NCBI RefSeq assembly: GCF_011752935.1
Contig: NZ_VWWO01000001.1
Location: 248,001 to 312,000, forward strand
Origin: Chitinophaga sp. Cy-1792
GTDB taxonomy: Bacteria; Bacteroidota; Bacteroidia; Chitinophagales; Chitinophagaceae
DNA length: 64,000 nt
Reading direction: 5' to 3'
Shown: positions 9,253-19,662 of the stretch, one piece after another
Numbering within the stretch: position 1 is the stretch's first letter
Layout of the letters: every line of letters starts with the position of its first letter
The notes under the pieces: generated by a model
What the model was told of the DNA's origin: nothing
The model's input: only the letters and a program-made list of their open reading frames with translations
Database searches by the model: none
Made by a program: the position numbers and the translations under genes

Positions 9253-9270
9253 CGTAAGTAAGTTTGCCGA

Positions 9271-12200
9271 TTAGAAATCAAGATTTACACCCACAGAAAC
9301 TGTTCTTAATGCAGTAGAGTTATGGCCGGAAGCTACAGCAGAGATACCGGCTTCAGGATCTGTTCCTTTCGGACCACCAAACCAGGTAAATGGATTCTGG
9401 ACATCCGCATAAACCCGCGCCCCACCTATGAATGTACGCTGAAGAATATTTGCTGGCACACGATATCCCAATGTAATGTTACGCACACGCATATACGTAG
9501 CATCATACATGAATCTTGTGCTGCTGGAAGATGTATTCAGGTCTGTTGTAGCCATCAGCTTAGGTGTAAGACCATCACCAGGATTAGTCTTACTCTGCCA
9601 TCTCTTAGATAACAATTCAGCGGAAGCATTGGTACCGGCACTATAGAAAGAGTGCATCAGACTGGCATAATCCGTAGCATACATATGGCCACCGCCAACG
9701 AAATACACTAATACCGATAAATCAAATGATTTATAACGAATGGTATTTGTCAAGCCACCGGTGTAATCCGGTAATTTGCCACCAACATATTGTAACGTCG
9801 CATCCGCATATTTACTGGTAGTATCTTTGGTAGTTTTACCATTTGCATCAGTGGTCAGCTTATACCACATTGGCGTACCATTTTCAGGGTTTACTCCAGC
9901 ATACTCTTTCAGACGAAATTCATACAAGCTCTTTCCTACAATAAAAGTTGTTCCCAGCGGCACATCCAGTACTTTGTTTTTATTCCTCGAGATGTTCAGC
10001 GATGTAGTCCATTCGAAATCTTTACGTTTAATATTTACGGAAGAAATTTCAAATTCAATACCTGCGTTGCTGACTTTACCAATATTGGATATTACAGAGG
10101 AATTACCGGTAGAATTAGGTAATGGCCTGTTGAAAATGAGACTTCTTGATTTCCTGTTGTAGTAAACGATGCTTCCATATAAGCGGTTATCAAAGAAACC
10201 ATATTCGATACCCAGGTCCAGCTGTTCCTGTTTTTCCCAGGTCAGCTGATCGTTGCCCACGCTCTTTATTGTGGAACCTGCATCTGGTCCCATATTGGCG
10301 CCGGAGGTATAAGTAGGCAGATAAGGGAAATAACTTGGACTACCGTTAATAAGTATATTGGAGTTACCTGTAGTTCCGTAGCTGGCTTTTAGCTTCAGCT
10401 CACTCAGGTAGTCAGCACCTGCCAGGAAAAATTCTTTATTGATATTCCAGGCCACACCCGCTGAATAAAACACACCATTTCTTACTTTTTCTGCAAATCG
10501 GCTGTCAGCATCATTTCTGATAGATAAGCTCAGGTGATATTTGTCCCTGAAATCATACATCGCTCTGCCCATATAGCTGACAACCCTATTCGCATCTTTG
10601 TAGCCACCTGCTGTAAAGGTAGATCCATAGTTGATTTGCGTAGGCTTATCGAAGGTAAAACCAGTACTTTGCGCCCATGTTTGTGACGAATTGTAACCTC
10701 TGGCCTCCGTACCTGCAAGCAAATTGATGTGATGATCTTTACCAAATAATTTATCGTAGGTAAGTGTATTGGTAAAGGTGGTAGTAAATGAAGTGGTAAG
10801 TCCCCTGTAGCTCAGGCCATTAGTGGTAGAGCCATCTCCATAAAAAGGATTCCAGAAAACATCTCCTACATAGTTGTAGTAGTCTACTGCATACTGTGTT
10901 CTGAATTTCAGTCCAGGCAAAAGTATCGCCTCACCGAAGAAGTTTCCGGAAGTGGTGAAAACGTCATTGGTGATAGGGTTCTGTGCTACGGTAGCGGCAG
11001 GGTTCTGTCCGGGGTTGTAACTCCTTTTCCATGGCCCGTTCAAGCCATAGTCAAATACTTTGTTACCGGAAGCATCCAGCGCAATTTCACCGGTATTCTC
11101 ATCACGTAAGTAAATCGGATAGATAGGTGCTACGGTTCTGGCGAAAGCCAGTGCATTGGATGCAGAAGCATCACCCTGATAAGGATAATTCTGTGTAGAG
11201 TAAGACAGGCTGATGTTTCCACCTGCACTCAGCCATTTATTGATCTTGCTATCGACCTTTAACCTGGTACTGTAGCGTTTGAAGTTCGATTCTATTACCC
11301 TACCCTGATCTGATAAGTAGCCACCAGAGAGGAAATACCGGATACCATCCGGATTACCACCACTAACGGACAAAGTGCTCTCATTTCGTTTACCCGTTCT
11401 CGTTAATGCATTCATCCAGTTATCATCCCATCGTGGCGTAAGTCCAGCTTTCAGTTTACCATCTGTACCAACGGGCTTAGGATCGTTGTAAGGGTTATAC
11501 TCATCGATCCGGCCTACCAACATATCAGTTGCATACTGCGCTGGGTCCGCATTTCCGGCAGCAATGGCATCGTTCTTTAATGCTTCCCAGGTCAGTTCCA
11601 TGAACTGTTGCTGGTTCAGCAATTTATATTCCTTAACTGCCCTGTTGGAGAAACCAGAAACATTGGTGAAATTAAATTTCGCTTTACCCTTACCCATCTT
11701 GGTAGTGATAAGGATCACACCATTGGCAGCGGTACTACCGTACATTGCAGCTGATGACGCATCTTTCAGTACAGTGATACTTTCAATATCATTCGGGTTA
11801 ATATTGCTTAAACTTCCGCCAAAGATGGCACCATCCACTACATAAATGGGTGATGCAGAAGCATTGTAGGAGCCGATACCACGGATACGAATCGTCATAT
11901 CTTCACCTGGCTGTCCGGTACTCCCAATAGCCATCACACCGCTGGCTGTACCCTGCAGTACGCTGGTTACGTTAGAGACCTGCAGGTCTTTGATCTGATC
12001 AGCTTTTATAACGGCAGCACTACCGGTAAAGCTTTTCTTCTGTGTGGAACCATAAGCAGTAATCACTACTTCATCCAGTTTCCTGGTATCTTCTGTTAAC
12101 CTTATCTGGTAAACACTTTGATTACTGAGAATAATTTCACGGGTAATGTAAGAAACGAAGGATACAGTGAGTTGCTTGGTCTCTGCGTTTACCATCAGGT

Positions 12201-12375
12201 TAAAACTGCCGTCGGACTGAGTTGTAACGCCTCCTTTCTGTCCGGTGGGTACAATGGTAGCACCTATAAGTGGCACACCTTTTTCATCGGTAACAACGCC
12301 TTTGATCGCTCGCTGTTGCGCAAGCAATTGCAAGCAGCATAATAGCATGCATGCCAATAAAAGTCTTGTTTTCAT
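9271..12375 (-). CDS. SusC/RagA-family TonB-linked outer-membrane transporter (pair 1)
   Basis: A 1,034-residue TonB-dependent channel. Order of parts: signal peptide (to about 19), carboxypeptidase-regulatory-like domain (20-100, KGVVTDEKGVPLIGATI), TonB box region (LDEVVITAYG), plug domain with the SusC signature (VLQGTASGVMAIGSTGQPG ... RIRGIGSYNASASPIYVVDG), and a 22-strand barrel to the end (GVNLDF, terminal Phe). It imports a ligand handed over by the adjacent SusD protein using TonB energy. No sigma/anti-sigma pair is adjacent, and the promoter lies in the 486-bp gap upstream. Confidence 0.96.
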   Translation of the reverse strand: MKTRLLLACMLLCCLQLLAQQRAIKGVVTDEKGVPLIGATIVPTGQKGGVTTQSDGSFNLMVNAETKQLTVSFVSYITREIILSNQSVYQIRLTEDTRKLDEVVITAYGSTQKKSFTGSAAVIKADQIKDLQVSNVTSVLQGTASGVMAIGSTGQPGEDMTIRIRGIGSYNASASPIYVVDGAIFGGSLSNINPNDIESITVLKDASSAAMYGSTAANGVILITTKMGKGKAKFNFTNVSGFSNRAVKEYKLLNQQQFMELTWEALKNDAIAAGNADPAQYATDMLVGRIDEYNPYNDPKPVGTDGKLKAGLTPRWDDNWMNALTRTGKRNESTLSVSGGNPDGIRYFLSGGYLSDQGRVIESNFKRYSTRLKVDSKINKWLSAGGNISLSYSTQNYPYQGDASASNALAFARTVAPIYPIYLRDENTGEIALDASGNKVFDYGLNGPWKRSYNPGQNPAATVAQNPITNDVFTTSGNFFGEAILLPGLKFRTQYAVDYYNYVGDVFWNPFYGDGSTTNGLSYRGLTTSFTTTFTNTLTYDKLFGKDHHINLLAGTEARGYNSSQTWAQSTGFTFDKPTQINYGSTFTAGGYKDANRVVSYMGRAMYDFRDKYHLSLSIRNDADSRFAEKVRNGVFYSAGVAWNINKEFFLAGADYLSELKLKASYGTTGNSNILINGSPSYFPYLPTYTSGANMGPDAGSTIKSVGNDQLTWEKQEQLDLGIEYGFFDNRLYGSIVYYNRKSRSLIFNRPLPNSTGNSSVISNIGKVSNAGIEFEISSVNIKRKDFEWTTSLNISRNKNKVLDVPLGTTFIVGKSLYEFRLKEYAGVNPENGTPMWYKLTTDANGKTTKDTTSKYADATLQYVGGKLPDYTGGLTNTIRYKSFDLSVLVYFVGGGHMYATDYASLMHSFYSAGTNASAELLSKRWQSKTNPGDGLTPKLMATTDLNTSSSSTRFMYDATYMRVRNITLGYRVPANILQRTFIGGARVYADVQNPFTWFGGPKGTDPEAGISAVASGHNSTALRTVSVGVNLDF

Positions 12376-12807
12376 GACTCGTTATTTAGGTAAATGGATT
12401 CTGGTTGATAATTAATAGCAAAAACTTTCTGTGCCGCATTTTTGATGCAGCATCATTGTATAACATGATCGATAATTTCTTAAGGCGTCGGCATTATAAG
12501 CCCGTTCAGAAATGTTGGCACTTCTGTCAGATAAGCAAACGGCAAATAGCAACTAATACGGCTGAAATGCAATACAGATAAGCATTACAGGTGAACTAAA
12601 AGAGTCTTCTAACGGTTTAATTATATTTTGATTGATAAAAAGCCTGCTGGTTTCATTCTACGTTTCAATTCTATCATTGTGAAATACAGGCAACTTCTGC
12701 TCACAATCTAATGCACGTTTTTTTGAAATTATAGAGGAGAGCAATAATTGTAAATAGTTGATTAATTTCTGATAGTATGGTAACCCGGTATGGTAATAAG
12801 ACTAAAT
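12376..12807. other. Long intergenic leader region of susC pair 1
   Basis: No credible gene is seen here. It separates the BNR-protein terminator from the susC start and should hold the susC promoter on the minus strand. The only striking element is a 13-bp perfect inverted repeat, TGATGC-A-GCATCA, at 12443-12455, about 68-80 bp before the susC start codon. I find no exact TAnnTTTG box on the minus strand. Confidence 0.5.
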
Positions 12808-12839
12808 AAAAAAGGCACCCGCACTTACCACGGATGCCT
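12808..12839 (-). terminator. Terminator of the BNR-repeat gene
   Basis: On the minus strand, AGGCATCCG pairs with CGGGTGCCT (one G.U) around a 9-nt loop, followed by TTTTTTATTT. Confidence 0.8.
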
Positions 12840-12861
12840 CTGCTATTACGAATTCCAATAT

Positions 12862-14844
12862 TTATTCTGTTTTACGATTATATAAGTCCTTCACTATATT
12901 ATGCATTAGTTGCATCCTGCTCTTCTCTTTTATCAAAGACGGACAATTTTGGTAAAGGAAACGCGCAATTTCAGGAGTAGTGCTAACGATCCCTTCTCCA
13001 TTAAAAGACAAACGACACGGCAAAAACATTGCATTAGGGGCTTCGTAATAAGCATGTTGGATCGTTATCATCTCCCCGGCATCATTAACTAAAGTTATTG
13101 CCGTCCAGTTGGTGGTAGTACTCCAACCTTCGGCTCCACGCATAATTGTCTTTCCTAACGTAGCATCATCAAGTGTAGCAATCGAATCAACCAAAGAAAT
13201 CAGTTTAGCAAAGTCAAGATTATTCTCCTCCATATAAAAAGTTGCAGCCCCTCTCTTCTCACTATAATCTCTTTTGCGGTTAAATTCACTGATATCCTTT
13301 TTACATTGTGCATATTCTTTCTGTGTAAATTTAATATCAGCTATACCAGGCATAGCACCATTATCATTACAGATAGCTTTTACCAGCCTGTCCACATCGT
13401 TTGCATTTATTATCTCAACATCTGTTTTCTGGTCATTGGTATGGCGTGTTCCTTTGGAAACATTATCTGCTAACACAAAATCATTGCCGTCTTTCTCATA
13501 CTCCAGGTTGTCGCTAAAAGAATGAAAACATCCCTGACTACCTACGGAAATGACTACACGCTTAACAGAATGTTTTTGAAAATTAACCAGGTAACCGCCA
13601 AGCAACTCAGTCCTGGTATTCCCATTATCTAAATTTACGTGATAGATAGAATCATTGGAGGTTTGGAAAGCAACCTCATTCCTGCTTTGATCGAATGAAA
13701 CAGTATTAACATCAGGAGCTACAGGCAGTTCCCTAACCAACTTCCATTGTCCGGATGGAGCCGTTGAACTGTAAATATTTTTCCCGGAGAGGCCGTAATA
13801 ACCACCACCTGCTCTTACAGCAAAAGCTACAGGATCTTTTGTTACCTCACCATCCATCCACACAGGAAAAACCTTCGCCGACTCATTAGCAGACATACGC
13901 ACAATCGCACCATCAACCAGCAAAAACAGGCGGTCATTTGAACAGGCAGCAGAATAAACATTGCTGTTTATTTTGCCGACTTTGGCAGTATCCATCCGCT
14001 CATTTATATGTAATACAGATTGATCTTTCAATTGCAGAAACAAGCCATCATGTTCAGGATCTGAATAAAAGCTTTGAATATCCTTTTCATACTTCCATGA
14101 CAACGAATCCTTTTCACTAACGAAAACCATTCCTTCTTCTTTCACCAGGAAATAGTTCCTGAAAATTGCCACCGCATCAATATTGGGCCGGCCATTCGGA
14201 TTGGTTTTATTGTATTTTTTCTGGTCCAGTGGTGTAGGAAGCGCTTTCCAGGTTCTCCCATCATCAGCAGTAAAGGCAATGGAGTTCCATACAGAAGCCA
14301 TTATCCCTTCCCCCCTGCTGTTATAGAACATTTCACTATAACGCTGCTGCTTGTACGGAGCAGGAACTATTTCCCAGGTTTTTCCGTAATCTGAGCTATG
14401 AGCCACTCCTTTTCCGGCAATGCTCATTAACGCTCTTCCATCTGATAGACTTGCCGCACCATCTATCCATCCGTCTGCTCCGAAATATACTACAGTCCAG
14501 CTCTTTCCTCCATTTTCCGTTCTGTAAATAACATCGTACTTCGAATTATTATTAATAAAGCCAGAGGTAAAAGCGGTATCCCTATTAAATATGTTAGTAC
14601 GTTCCAGTAGCCATCCATAGTCTTTTTTATCATCGCCCTGTGGTGATCTGTTACTCCATAGTCCGGCTATGGAATCAGCATAGGCGAGTTCACCCGCTTT
14701 TGTAGTAATTAGCATACTACCATTCGTTGCAACATTCAGGGTTCTGGCAGAACTTTTAAATGTGTATACAGGATGCTGTACCTGGGCCGCAACCCTGCTT
14801 ATGCCTGGCAGTAGTAATAAAAAAAATACCATTACTCTGTTCAT
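12862..14844 (-). CDS. Secreted BNR/YCF48-like beta-propeller protein
   Basis: A 660-residue exported protein when started at MNRVMVFFLLLLPGISRVAAQ (ATG 14844), which gives a proper signal peptide; 29 upstream residues of open frame are unlikely. Residues 30-400 contain several BNR (Asp-box-like) repeats, visible as IYRTENGGKSWTVVYFG, HSSDYGKTWEIVPA and FTADDGRTWKALPTP, expected to form a propeller. The C-terminal 200 residues are helical, include FTQKEYAQCKKDISEFNRKRDY and end without a sorting domain. Such proteins are often annotated as sialidase-like or Ycf48-like; no catalytic site can be shown. Function unknown. Confidence 0.7.
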   Translation of the reverse strand: MNRVMVFFLLLLPGISRVAAQVQHPVYTFKSSARTLNVATNGSMLITTKAGELAYADSIAGLWSNRSPQGDDKKDYGWLLERTNIFNRDTAFTSGFINNNSKYDVIYRTENGGKSWTVVYFGADGWIDGAASLSDGRALMSIAGKGVAHSSDYGKTWEIVPAPYKQQRYSEMFYNSRGEGIMASVWNSIAFTADDGRTWKALPTPLDQKKYNKTNPNGRPNIDAVAIFRNYFLVKEEGMVFVSEKDSLSWKYEKDIQSFYSDPEHDGLFLQLKDQSVLHINERMDTAKVGKINSNVYSAACSNDRLFLLVDGAIVRMSANESAKVFPVWMDGEVTKDPVAFAVRAGGGYYGLSGKNIYSSTAPSGQWKLVRELPVAPDVNTVSFDQSRNEVAFQTSNDSIYHVNLDNGNTRTELLGGYLVNFQKHSVKRVVISVGSQGCFHSFSDNLEYEKDGNDFVLADNVSKGTRHTNDQKTDVEIINANDVDRLVKAICNDNGAMPGIADIKFTQKEYAQCKKDISEFNRKRDYSEKRGAATFYMEENNLDFAKLISLVDSIATLDDATLGKTIMRGAEGWSTTTNWTAITLVNDAGEMITIQHAYYEAPNAMFLPCRLSFNGEGIVSTTPEIARFLYQNCPSLIKEKSRMQLMHNIVKDLYNRKTE

Positions 14845-15080
14845 AACGATGATATTAAGGGATAAAATTCTGTACAGGAATATTTCTACCTCATTAAGAT
14901 AATAAAAGCAAACTCTTAATATTAACTGCAATCCAGTTACTATCGTTTTTAAAATATTCTATTAGTGCAGGTTATAGACTTTATATTTTGTCAGGATAAG
15001 AATGTAGGCTGAATTATTTTATCAAGATGAAAAGAAAGGAGTACCAGGTAAAATATCGATTCTGTCTTCTATATAAAAAC

Positions 15081-15117
15081 AAAAGGTTGTAGAAACAATA
15101 AATTTCTACAACCTTTT
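15081..15117. terminator. Terminator of the aldo/keto reductase gene
   Basis: Perfect 15-bp stem AAAAGGTTGTAGAAA with its complement around a 7-nt loop. It is followed by a T-rich tract on both strands and lies 20 bp past the reductase stop. Confidence 0.85.
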
Positions 15118-15137
15118 ATTTTAGCATAATAAAGCGT

Positions 15138-16160
15138 TTATCTTAAAATATCTCTATGCACCGGATCCACCAATTGCTGATTAAACCAGTGCGGGTACAT
15201 AGGTGCCGTTTTCGATAATTCATCCAACAGTGCAACATCGCTATCAGAAAGATGTACATCAATAGCTTTCAGGTTATCCTCCAGCTGATGGATTTTGCTG
15301 GCACCAACGATGATACTGGACACAACCGGTTTACGAAGCAACCAGGCTAATGCCACCTGCGCAACTGAGGCGTTATAACCAGCCGCTACCTCCCTCATCT
15401 TCTCTACAATTTTAAACCCTTGTTCCTTGTCAAATGGTAAAAGATCAAAACCAGAAAGACGATTATTCTCATCTTTCAGATTTTCACGGGTATATTTGCC
15501 ACTCAGAAAGCCACTCGCCAGCGGGCTCCATACGGTCATACCAATGCCGGCATGTTGCATAAACGGAACCACATCCTGTTCTACGTCTCGTCCTACCAGG
15601 GAATAGTTCATCTGGCCATTACAGAAAGTAGCCCAGCCATTGTCTTTCTGCAGCTGATAAGCCAATGCCGCCTTCCAGGCTGACCAATTGGAGAATCCTA
15701 CATACCTTACTTTCCCGGCGGCTACCAGCGACTGAAGTGCTGACAATGTTTCTTCAAGCGGTGTAAACGGATCTTCCTTATGAAGAATATAAAGGTCTAT
15801 ATAGTCCGTCCCAAGCCGTTTCAGGCTTTGCTCACAGGAATAAAGAATGTGACGACGGCTTAATCCGGCCTGTGTAACGGGAGCCCCCGTACGAAAACCG
15901 ACTTTCGTGGCAAGCACGACGTCCTTCCTTTTTGGGGCCAGCAATTTACCGAGCATTTCCTCAGATTGACCACCGGCATAGCCATCGGCAGTATCAAAAA
16001 AATTAATACCATTATCAATGGCTTTATTCACCATATTTTCAGCATCAGCCATAGACACCTTATATATGCTGGGAATAGATGGATCACTACCGAAAGTCAT
16101 AGCGCCAAAAGATAATCGGGAAACAATGAGGCCTGTATCGCCTAGCTTAGCGTAGTTCAT
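15138..16160 (-). CDS. Aldo/keto reductase
   Basis: A 340-residue NADPH-dependent oxidoreductase of the AKR superfamily, (beta/alpha)8 barrel. The catalytic tetrad is visible: Asp56 and Tyr61 in FFDTADGYAGG, Lys86 in LATKVGF and His127 in LYILHKED. The NADP-binding C-terminal part has SGFLSGKYTRENL and SIIVGASKIHQLEDNLKA. The closest pattern is the YajO/YghZ-like (AKR11/12-type) group. It reduces carbonyls on unknown metabolites in the cytosol. It faces a plus-strand esterase-like gene with a shared 137-bp promoter region. Confidence 0.93.
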   Translation of the reverse strand: MNYAKLGDTGLIVSRLSFGAMTFGSDPSIPSIYKVSMADAENMVNKAIDNGINFFDTADGYAGGQSEEMLGKLLAPKRKDVVLATKVGFRTGAPVTQAGLSRRHILYSCEQSLKRLGTDYIDLYILHKEDPFTPLEETLSALQSLVAAGKVRYVGFSNWSAWKAALAYQLQKDNGWATFCNGQMNYSLVGRDVEQDVVPFMQHAGIGMTVWSPLASGFLSGKYTRENLKDENNRLSGFDLLPFDKEQGFKIVEKMREVAAGYNASVAQVALAWLLRKPVVSSIIVGASKIHQLEDNLKAIDVHLSDSDVALLDELSKTAPMYPHWFNQQLVDPVHRDILR

Positions 16161-16297
16161 ATGGATAATAAATATGCTTATAAATATAATACATCAGCTT
16201 CGTTCTTATACCTGAAATCGTAAATTTAATACACTAAAGGAGCAGCATGCTGGTACTTTTTACAATCTGGATCGACTCCTGAATAAATCTACACGAT

Positions 16298-17593
16298 ATG
16301 AAAAAGTCATTCTTACTGTCAGGCAAACATGTAATCGCATTTTTGGTGGCAGTATTGTTATCATCAACCATAGCAACTGCCCAGCAATCAGATATTACCA
16401 GGTTAGCTGCCAGCATACGCAGCATAGATCCCAACGATACCAGCTATAGTGACCTGGAGCCTCTTAAATCCGCCATCGGCAATAGCCGCATCGTTATGCT
16501 CGGCGAACAGACACACGGTGAAGGCTCAACGTTTCTGGCTAAAACCAGGATCATCCGTTACCTCCACGAAAAGCTGGGGTTCGAAGTGCTGGCATTTGAA
16601 AGTGGCCTCTACGATGTAGCCCGTATCTGGCAAAACACTATCCATGGCGCCAGTTTCAAGGCCGAAGTACCCGGAAGTCTTTTCTACATGTACGCTACCA
16701 CTCAACAAATGTATCCGCTGTTCGATTATATACAATCACAGTCAGCTACCACTAATCCATTGCTGGTAGCAGGTTTTGAAAGTCAGCATAGTGGCGCTAA
16801 ATCCCAACATAACCTCTTTCCCGATTTCGCTGCATATCTCTCTAAAAATAATCCGGAGCTGCTAGACTCCAACTTCAGACTGGTACAGCGTATTGCAGAA
16901 ACAACCTTTGCAAAATGGGACTTCAAACCAACTGCCGAAGAAAAAACAATCTTCCTTAAAAAATTAGAGCAGCTGAGAACTGCACTGGCCAATGACAACC
17001 AACCTGTCAACAACTTCCTGGACAGCAAAGGCTTCTGGTGCCAGGTAGTAAGTAGTATCCAATCACAGGTCACCAGATATTGGGGTATGGTTAGCGGCAA
17101 TGAAATTTCTGTAAGAGATAAACAGATGGCGGATAATATTATCTGGCTGGCAGAGCATGCCTATCCGGGAAAGAAAATCATTGTTTGGGCACATAACAAT
17201 CACATCTCAAAATCTACCAAAATTGCCAGCGACAATACCAAAGACCCTTTCATCGCCTTCTTTAATACTTTCACGCCAATGGGCGCTACCTTAAGCCACT
17301 ACTTCGGTAACAACGTATATGCGTTAGGGTTTACCGGTGGTGCCGGCAAATACATCAATTATGTAAGTATGCAAATGGAAGAGGTGCCTGTAATGGCCCC
17401 AGGCAGCATAGAAGCGCAATTCAATGCTACCGGTTATGACAACGCCTTACTCGATCTCCGCAAAGGCCCTAAAGCAATGAAACAGGTCCAAACCGGCTGC
17501 CTCGCAGATTATCATCCATTACCGGCTATATGGACAAATATTTTCGACGGACTTTTCTTCATCAAAACCTCCGTACCAGTAGTAAGGGACTAA
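16298..17593 (+). CDS. Erythromycin esterase-family protein, exported
   Basis: A 431-residue protein of the EreA/EreB-like (also Bcr136/succinoglycan-type) hydrolase family. It carries an N-terminal signal peptide (to about residue 29, IATAQQ), unlike the cytosolic resistance esterases. Family active-site residues are visible: Glu70 and His73 in [10 protein letters not shown], Glu101 in FESGLYD, and the histidine-rich WAHNNHIS near residue 300. Family members hydrolyse macrolide lactones or unknown esters. Because it is exported and stands alone, a resistance role should not be assumed. Its stop overlaps the stop of the converging gene by 4 bp. Confidence 0.85.
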   Translation: MKKSFLLSGKHVIAFLVAVLLSSTIATAQQSDITRLAASIRSIDPNDTSYSDLEPLKSAIGNSRIVMLGEQTHGEGSTFLAKTRIIRYLHEKLGFEVLAFESGLYDVARIWQNTIHGASFKAEVPGSLFYMYATTQQMYPLFDYIQSQSATTNPLLVAGFESQHSGAKSQHNLFPDFAAYLSKNNPELLDSNFRLVQRIAETTFAKWDFKPTAEEKTIFLKKLEQLRTALANDNQPVNNFLDSKGFWCQVVSSIQSQVTRYWGMVSGNEISVRDKQMADNIIWLAEHAYPGKKIIVWAHNNHISKSTKIASDNTKDPFIAFFNTFTPMGATLSHYFGNNVYALGFTGGAGKYINYVSMQMEEVPVMAPGSIEAQFNATGYDNALLDLRKGPKAMKQVQTGCLADYHPLPAIWTNIFDGLFFIKTSVPVVRD

Positions 17594-18303
17594 ATGTAGC
17601 TGAGTAGTTTCAGGACAATGGCGCCTGTCAATACGATAGTAATGATATAAATAACCCAGGCGGCTCTTTTCCGACGTTCCTCGGAAAAGAGCCTGCTCTG
17701 ATAGGCTGGCTTGGCAAACAGCCATAAAAAGGCCAGCAGCAGGCATATAGATAGTATAGAAAGGTACTTGTTCTCAAAATAGGCATAGCCGGCAATACCA
17801 CCAAAGAGCAACACAATTCCCAGATACCTGAATTTCTCCTGGAAAGTTTTGGTGTCCTCCTCATCAAACGGGTGAATACGCTTCAATTCCTCCACCAGCT
17901 GATCATAGTCTTCAATTGTATTAGGAATGAGCATGGCAGCCCCCTGGCCCTCACCCCGTACAATAATGCCATTAGCGGTTTCCGCCATATTAGTGATTTC
18001 AAACCTGGAAAAACTCATTTCCTGTGCATAACGCTGCCGCCGGATGATCGTCTGGTCCGTAATCTCAATTTCAAATGTCCGCAAGGCCTCATTTACCTTA
18101 CGCATCCTTAAATAGGAAGATACACTGATATAAGCGATCATCACCACAACAGGAACTATCAGCCCGCTTCCGGATACAAAACCGGTATGCTCTCCCATAT
18201 ACCAGAGAATGGCCATTACTATAATTCCGATCAGCACCAGGGTCCTGATCTGCGTCCACCGCTGCGCTTTAATTCCTTCGCTACTTATCTTGTAAACAGA
18301 CAT
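17590..18303 (-). CDS. Four-helix membrane protein with PH-like loop (unknown)
   Basis: A 237-residue membrane protein: helices near 22-39 ([16 protein letters not shown]) and 47-63, a soluble beta-rich segment (about 70-150, [33 protein letters not shown]) and two more helices ([33 protein letters not shown]) plus a C-terminal one. The central piece resembles the bacterial PH-like domain of YcxB-type proteins, with the pattern of an initial basic residue run followed by short strands. I would not name a function. It converges with the esterase-like gene. Confidence 0.65.
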   Translation of the reverse strand: MSVYKISSEGIKAQRWTQIRTLVLIGIIVMAILWYMGEHTGFVSGSGLIVPVVVMIAYISVSSYLRMRKVNEALRTFEIEITDQTIIRRQRYAQEMSFSRFEITNMAETANGIIVRGEGQGAAMLIPNTIEDYDQLVEELKRIHPFDEEDTKTFQEKFRYLGIVLLFGGIAGYAYFENKYLSILSICLLLAFLWLFAKPAYQSRLFSEERRKRAAWVIYIITIVLTGAIVLKLLSYI

Positions 18304-18328
18304 CCGGCTAAATATTTCTTCTAAAATA

Positions 18329-18368
18329 AAAAAATCCCGGAGGGTATTACTACTCTCCGGGATTTTTT
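18329..18368. terminator. Terminator of the small acidic protein gene
   Basis: 14-bp perfect stem AAAAAATCCCGGAG/CTCCGGGATTTTTT with a 12-nt loop, 23 bp past the 18391 stop on minus. Confidence 0.88.
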
Positions 18369-18390
18369 ATAGTAAAGTCGACATTACCTG

Positions 18391-18672
18391 CTATTCTTCG
18401 TCTTCTTCATCATCGCCGTCATCTTCCAGCCATTCCATGTAAGAATAATACCATTCTTCCAGTTGTTCCAGTAATTCAATTTTTTTCTCAGGAGCATCCT
18501 TGAAAAACTCTTCTACATTATCATACTCATGTACGATATCGATGTAGGCAGTTTCCTCGTCTTCTTCTACGCGCTTAGCAAAGAAACGTGGCGTCTGAGT
18601 ATGGAAAATATATTCATTCTCCGGATCGTTTACAGGATCATCTGCTATCAAAAATTTAGGTAACTGTGCCAT
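18391..18672 (-). CDS. Small acidic conserved hypothetical protein
   Basis: A 93-residue very acidic protein with no signal peptide. The first part (KFLIADDPVNDPENEYIFHTQTPRFFAKR) looks like a short beta fold, the second half is helical (EEFFKDAPEKKIELLEQLEEWYYSYMEWLE), and it ends in a polyacidic tail (DDGDDEEDEE). The single-gene unit has its own terminator. I recognise the look of a widespread Bacteroidota hypothetical but not a function. Confidence 0.7.
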   Translation of the reverse strand: MAQLPKFLIADDPVNDPENEYIFHTQTPRFFAKRVEEDEETAYIDIVHEYDNVEEFFKDAPEKKIELLEQLEEWYYSYMEWLEDDGDDEEDEE

Positions 18673-18824
18673 AATTAGTTATTTACTTTTTACAATAATC
18701 AACGTTGGTATTGTCGCACAAAAATATCGATTAAATAATTACAAAAACGGCAGGAGAATATAACTATGTCAAAAATTTCTGCTAATTTTTTTACATCTTT
18801 ATCTCCGCATTAAACCCTCACCAA

Positions 18825-19412
18825 ATGCAGGAATATTGGACAAGATGGGAAGCCTGGATGCACCAGCATGCCCCCAAACTGGTTGGTATCCTTAATCCAG
18901 GCGCTTCGTACGACGATATAGCTGAATTGGAAACACTTACCGGTATTGACATGCCGGCAGCTTTCAAGACTTTCTACGCCATCCACGACGGACAGCAGGT
19001 TTCCAGGGCAGGCCTCGTCAATGGAGACAAACTGCTGAGTATCACCGAAATAACAGATGAATGGATCACCTGGAAAGAAATGCTGGACAACGGCGCCTTC
19101 TCCCACAACGACGAGCCGTTAAAGGCAGAACCCGATACCGGTATCAAAGATAACTGGTGGAATCCCCTATGGATACCATTTACTTACGATGGCCTTGGCA
19201 ATCACCTCTGCCTGGATTTTGACCCGGCCCCCGGTGGACAACCCGGCCAGGTAATTGCTTTCTGGCACGATGATAACCACCGCGAAATCATCGCGCCTTC
19301 CTTTGAAGCCTGGGTAGATAAGTATGTAAATGCCCTCGAAAATGGCATGTATGTATACCAGAAAAAATGGGGAATCGTCAGAAAAGACAGCCGGTATAAT
19401 TTCAAGGATTAA
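18825..19412 (+). CDS. SMI1/KNR4-family protein
   Basis: A 195-residue protein with the SMI1/KNR4 (SUKH) fold: YDDIAELETLTGIDMPAAFKTFYAIHDGQQ at 42-70, the central WWNPLWIPFTYDGLGNHLCLDFDPAPGGQPGQVIAFWHDDN, and a C-terminal helix (FEAWVDKYVNALENG). SUKH proteins in bacteria are often immunity proteins against polymorphic toxins, but others are housekeeping. No toxin or secretion gene is adjacent, so I favour a neutral annotation. Confidence 0.88.
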   Translation: MQEYWTRWEAWMHQHAPKLVGILNPGASYDDIAELETLTGIDMPAAFKTFYAIHDGQQVSRAGLVNGDKLLSITEITDEWITWKEMLDNGAFSHNDEPLKAEPDTGIKDNWWNPLWIPFTYDGLGNHLCLDFDPAPGGQPGQVIAFWHDDNHREIIAPSFEAWVDKYVNALENGMYVYQKKWGIVRKDSRYNFKD

Positions 19413-19662
19413 CCCAGTATCCAACGCTGCCGCGTATAACGATATTGATTATACGAAAACCAACCTTTCTCCTGCAGGTACTCTTCTTTTTTGCCAACAA
19501 AAGCGGCAAAAGCAATATATATTTTATTTTATATAGATGCTTTTTCGGGTAGATGATCAACATTTGCCACTCATCGACATTTATCACAATATATTGATAA
19601 TCAACAATTTTACCCTTCTGGCATTATTGTTGAATCTATTAGAGTAGCTAAAACCAAAGTTT

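Noticed and set aside
18825..19412. SMI1/KNR4 protein as immunity partner of a toxin system
   Set aside because: No toxin, Rhs, DNase or secretion gene is within several kb, so this reading has no support here.
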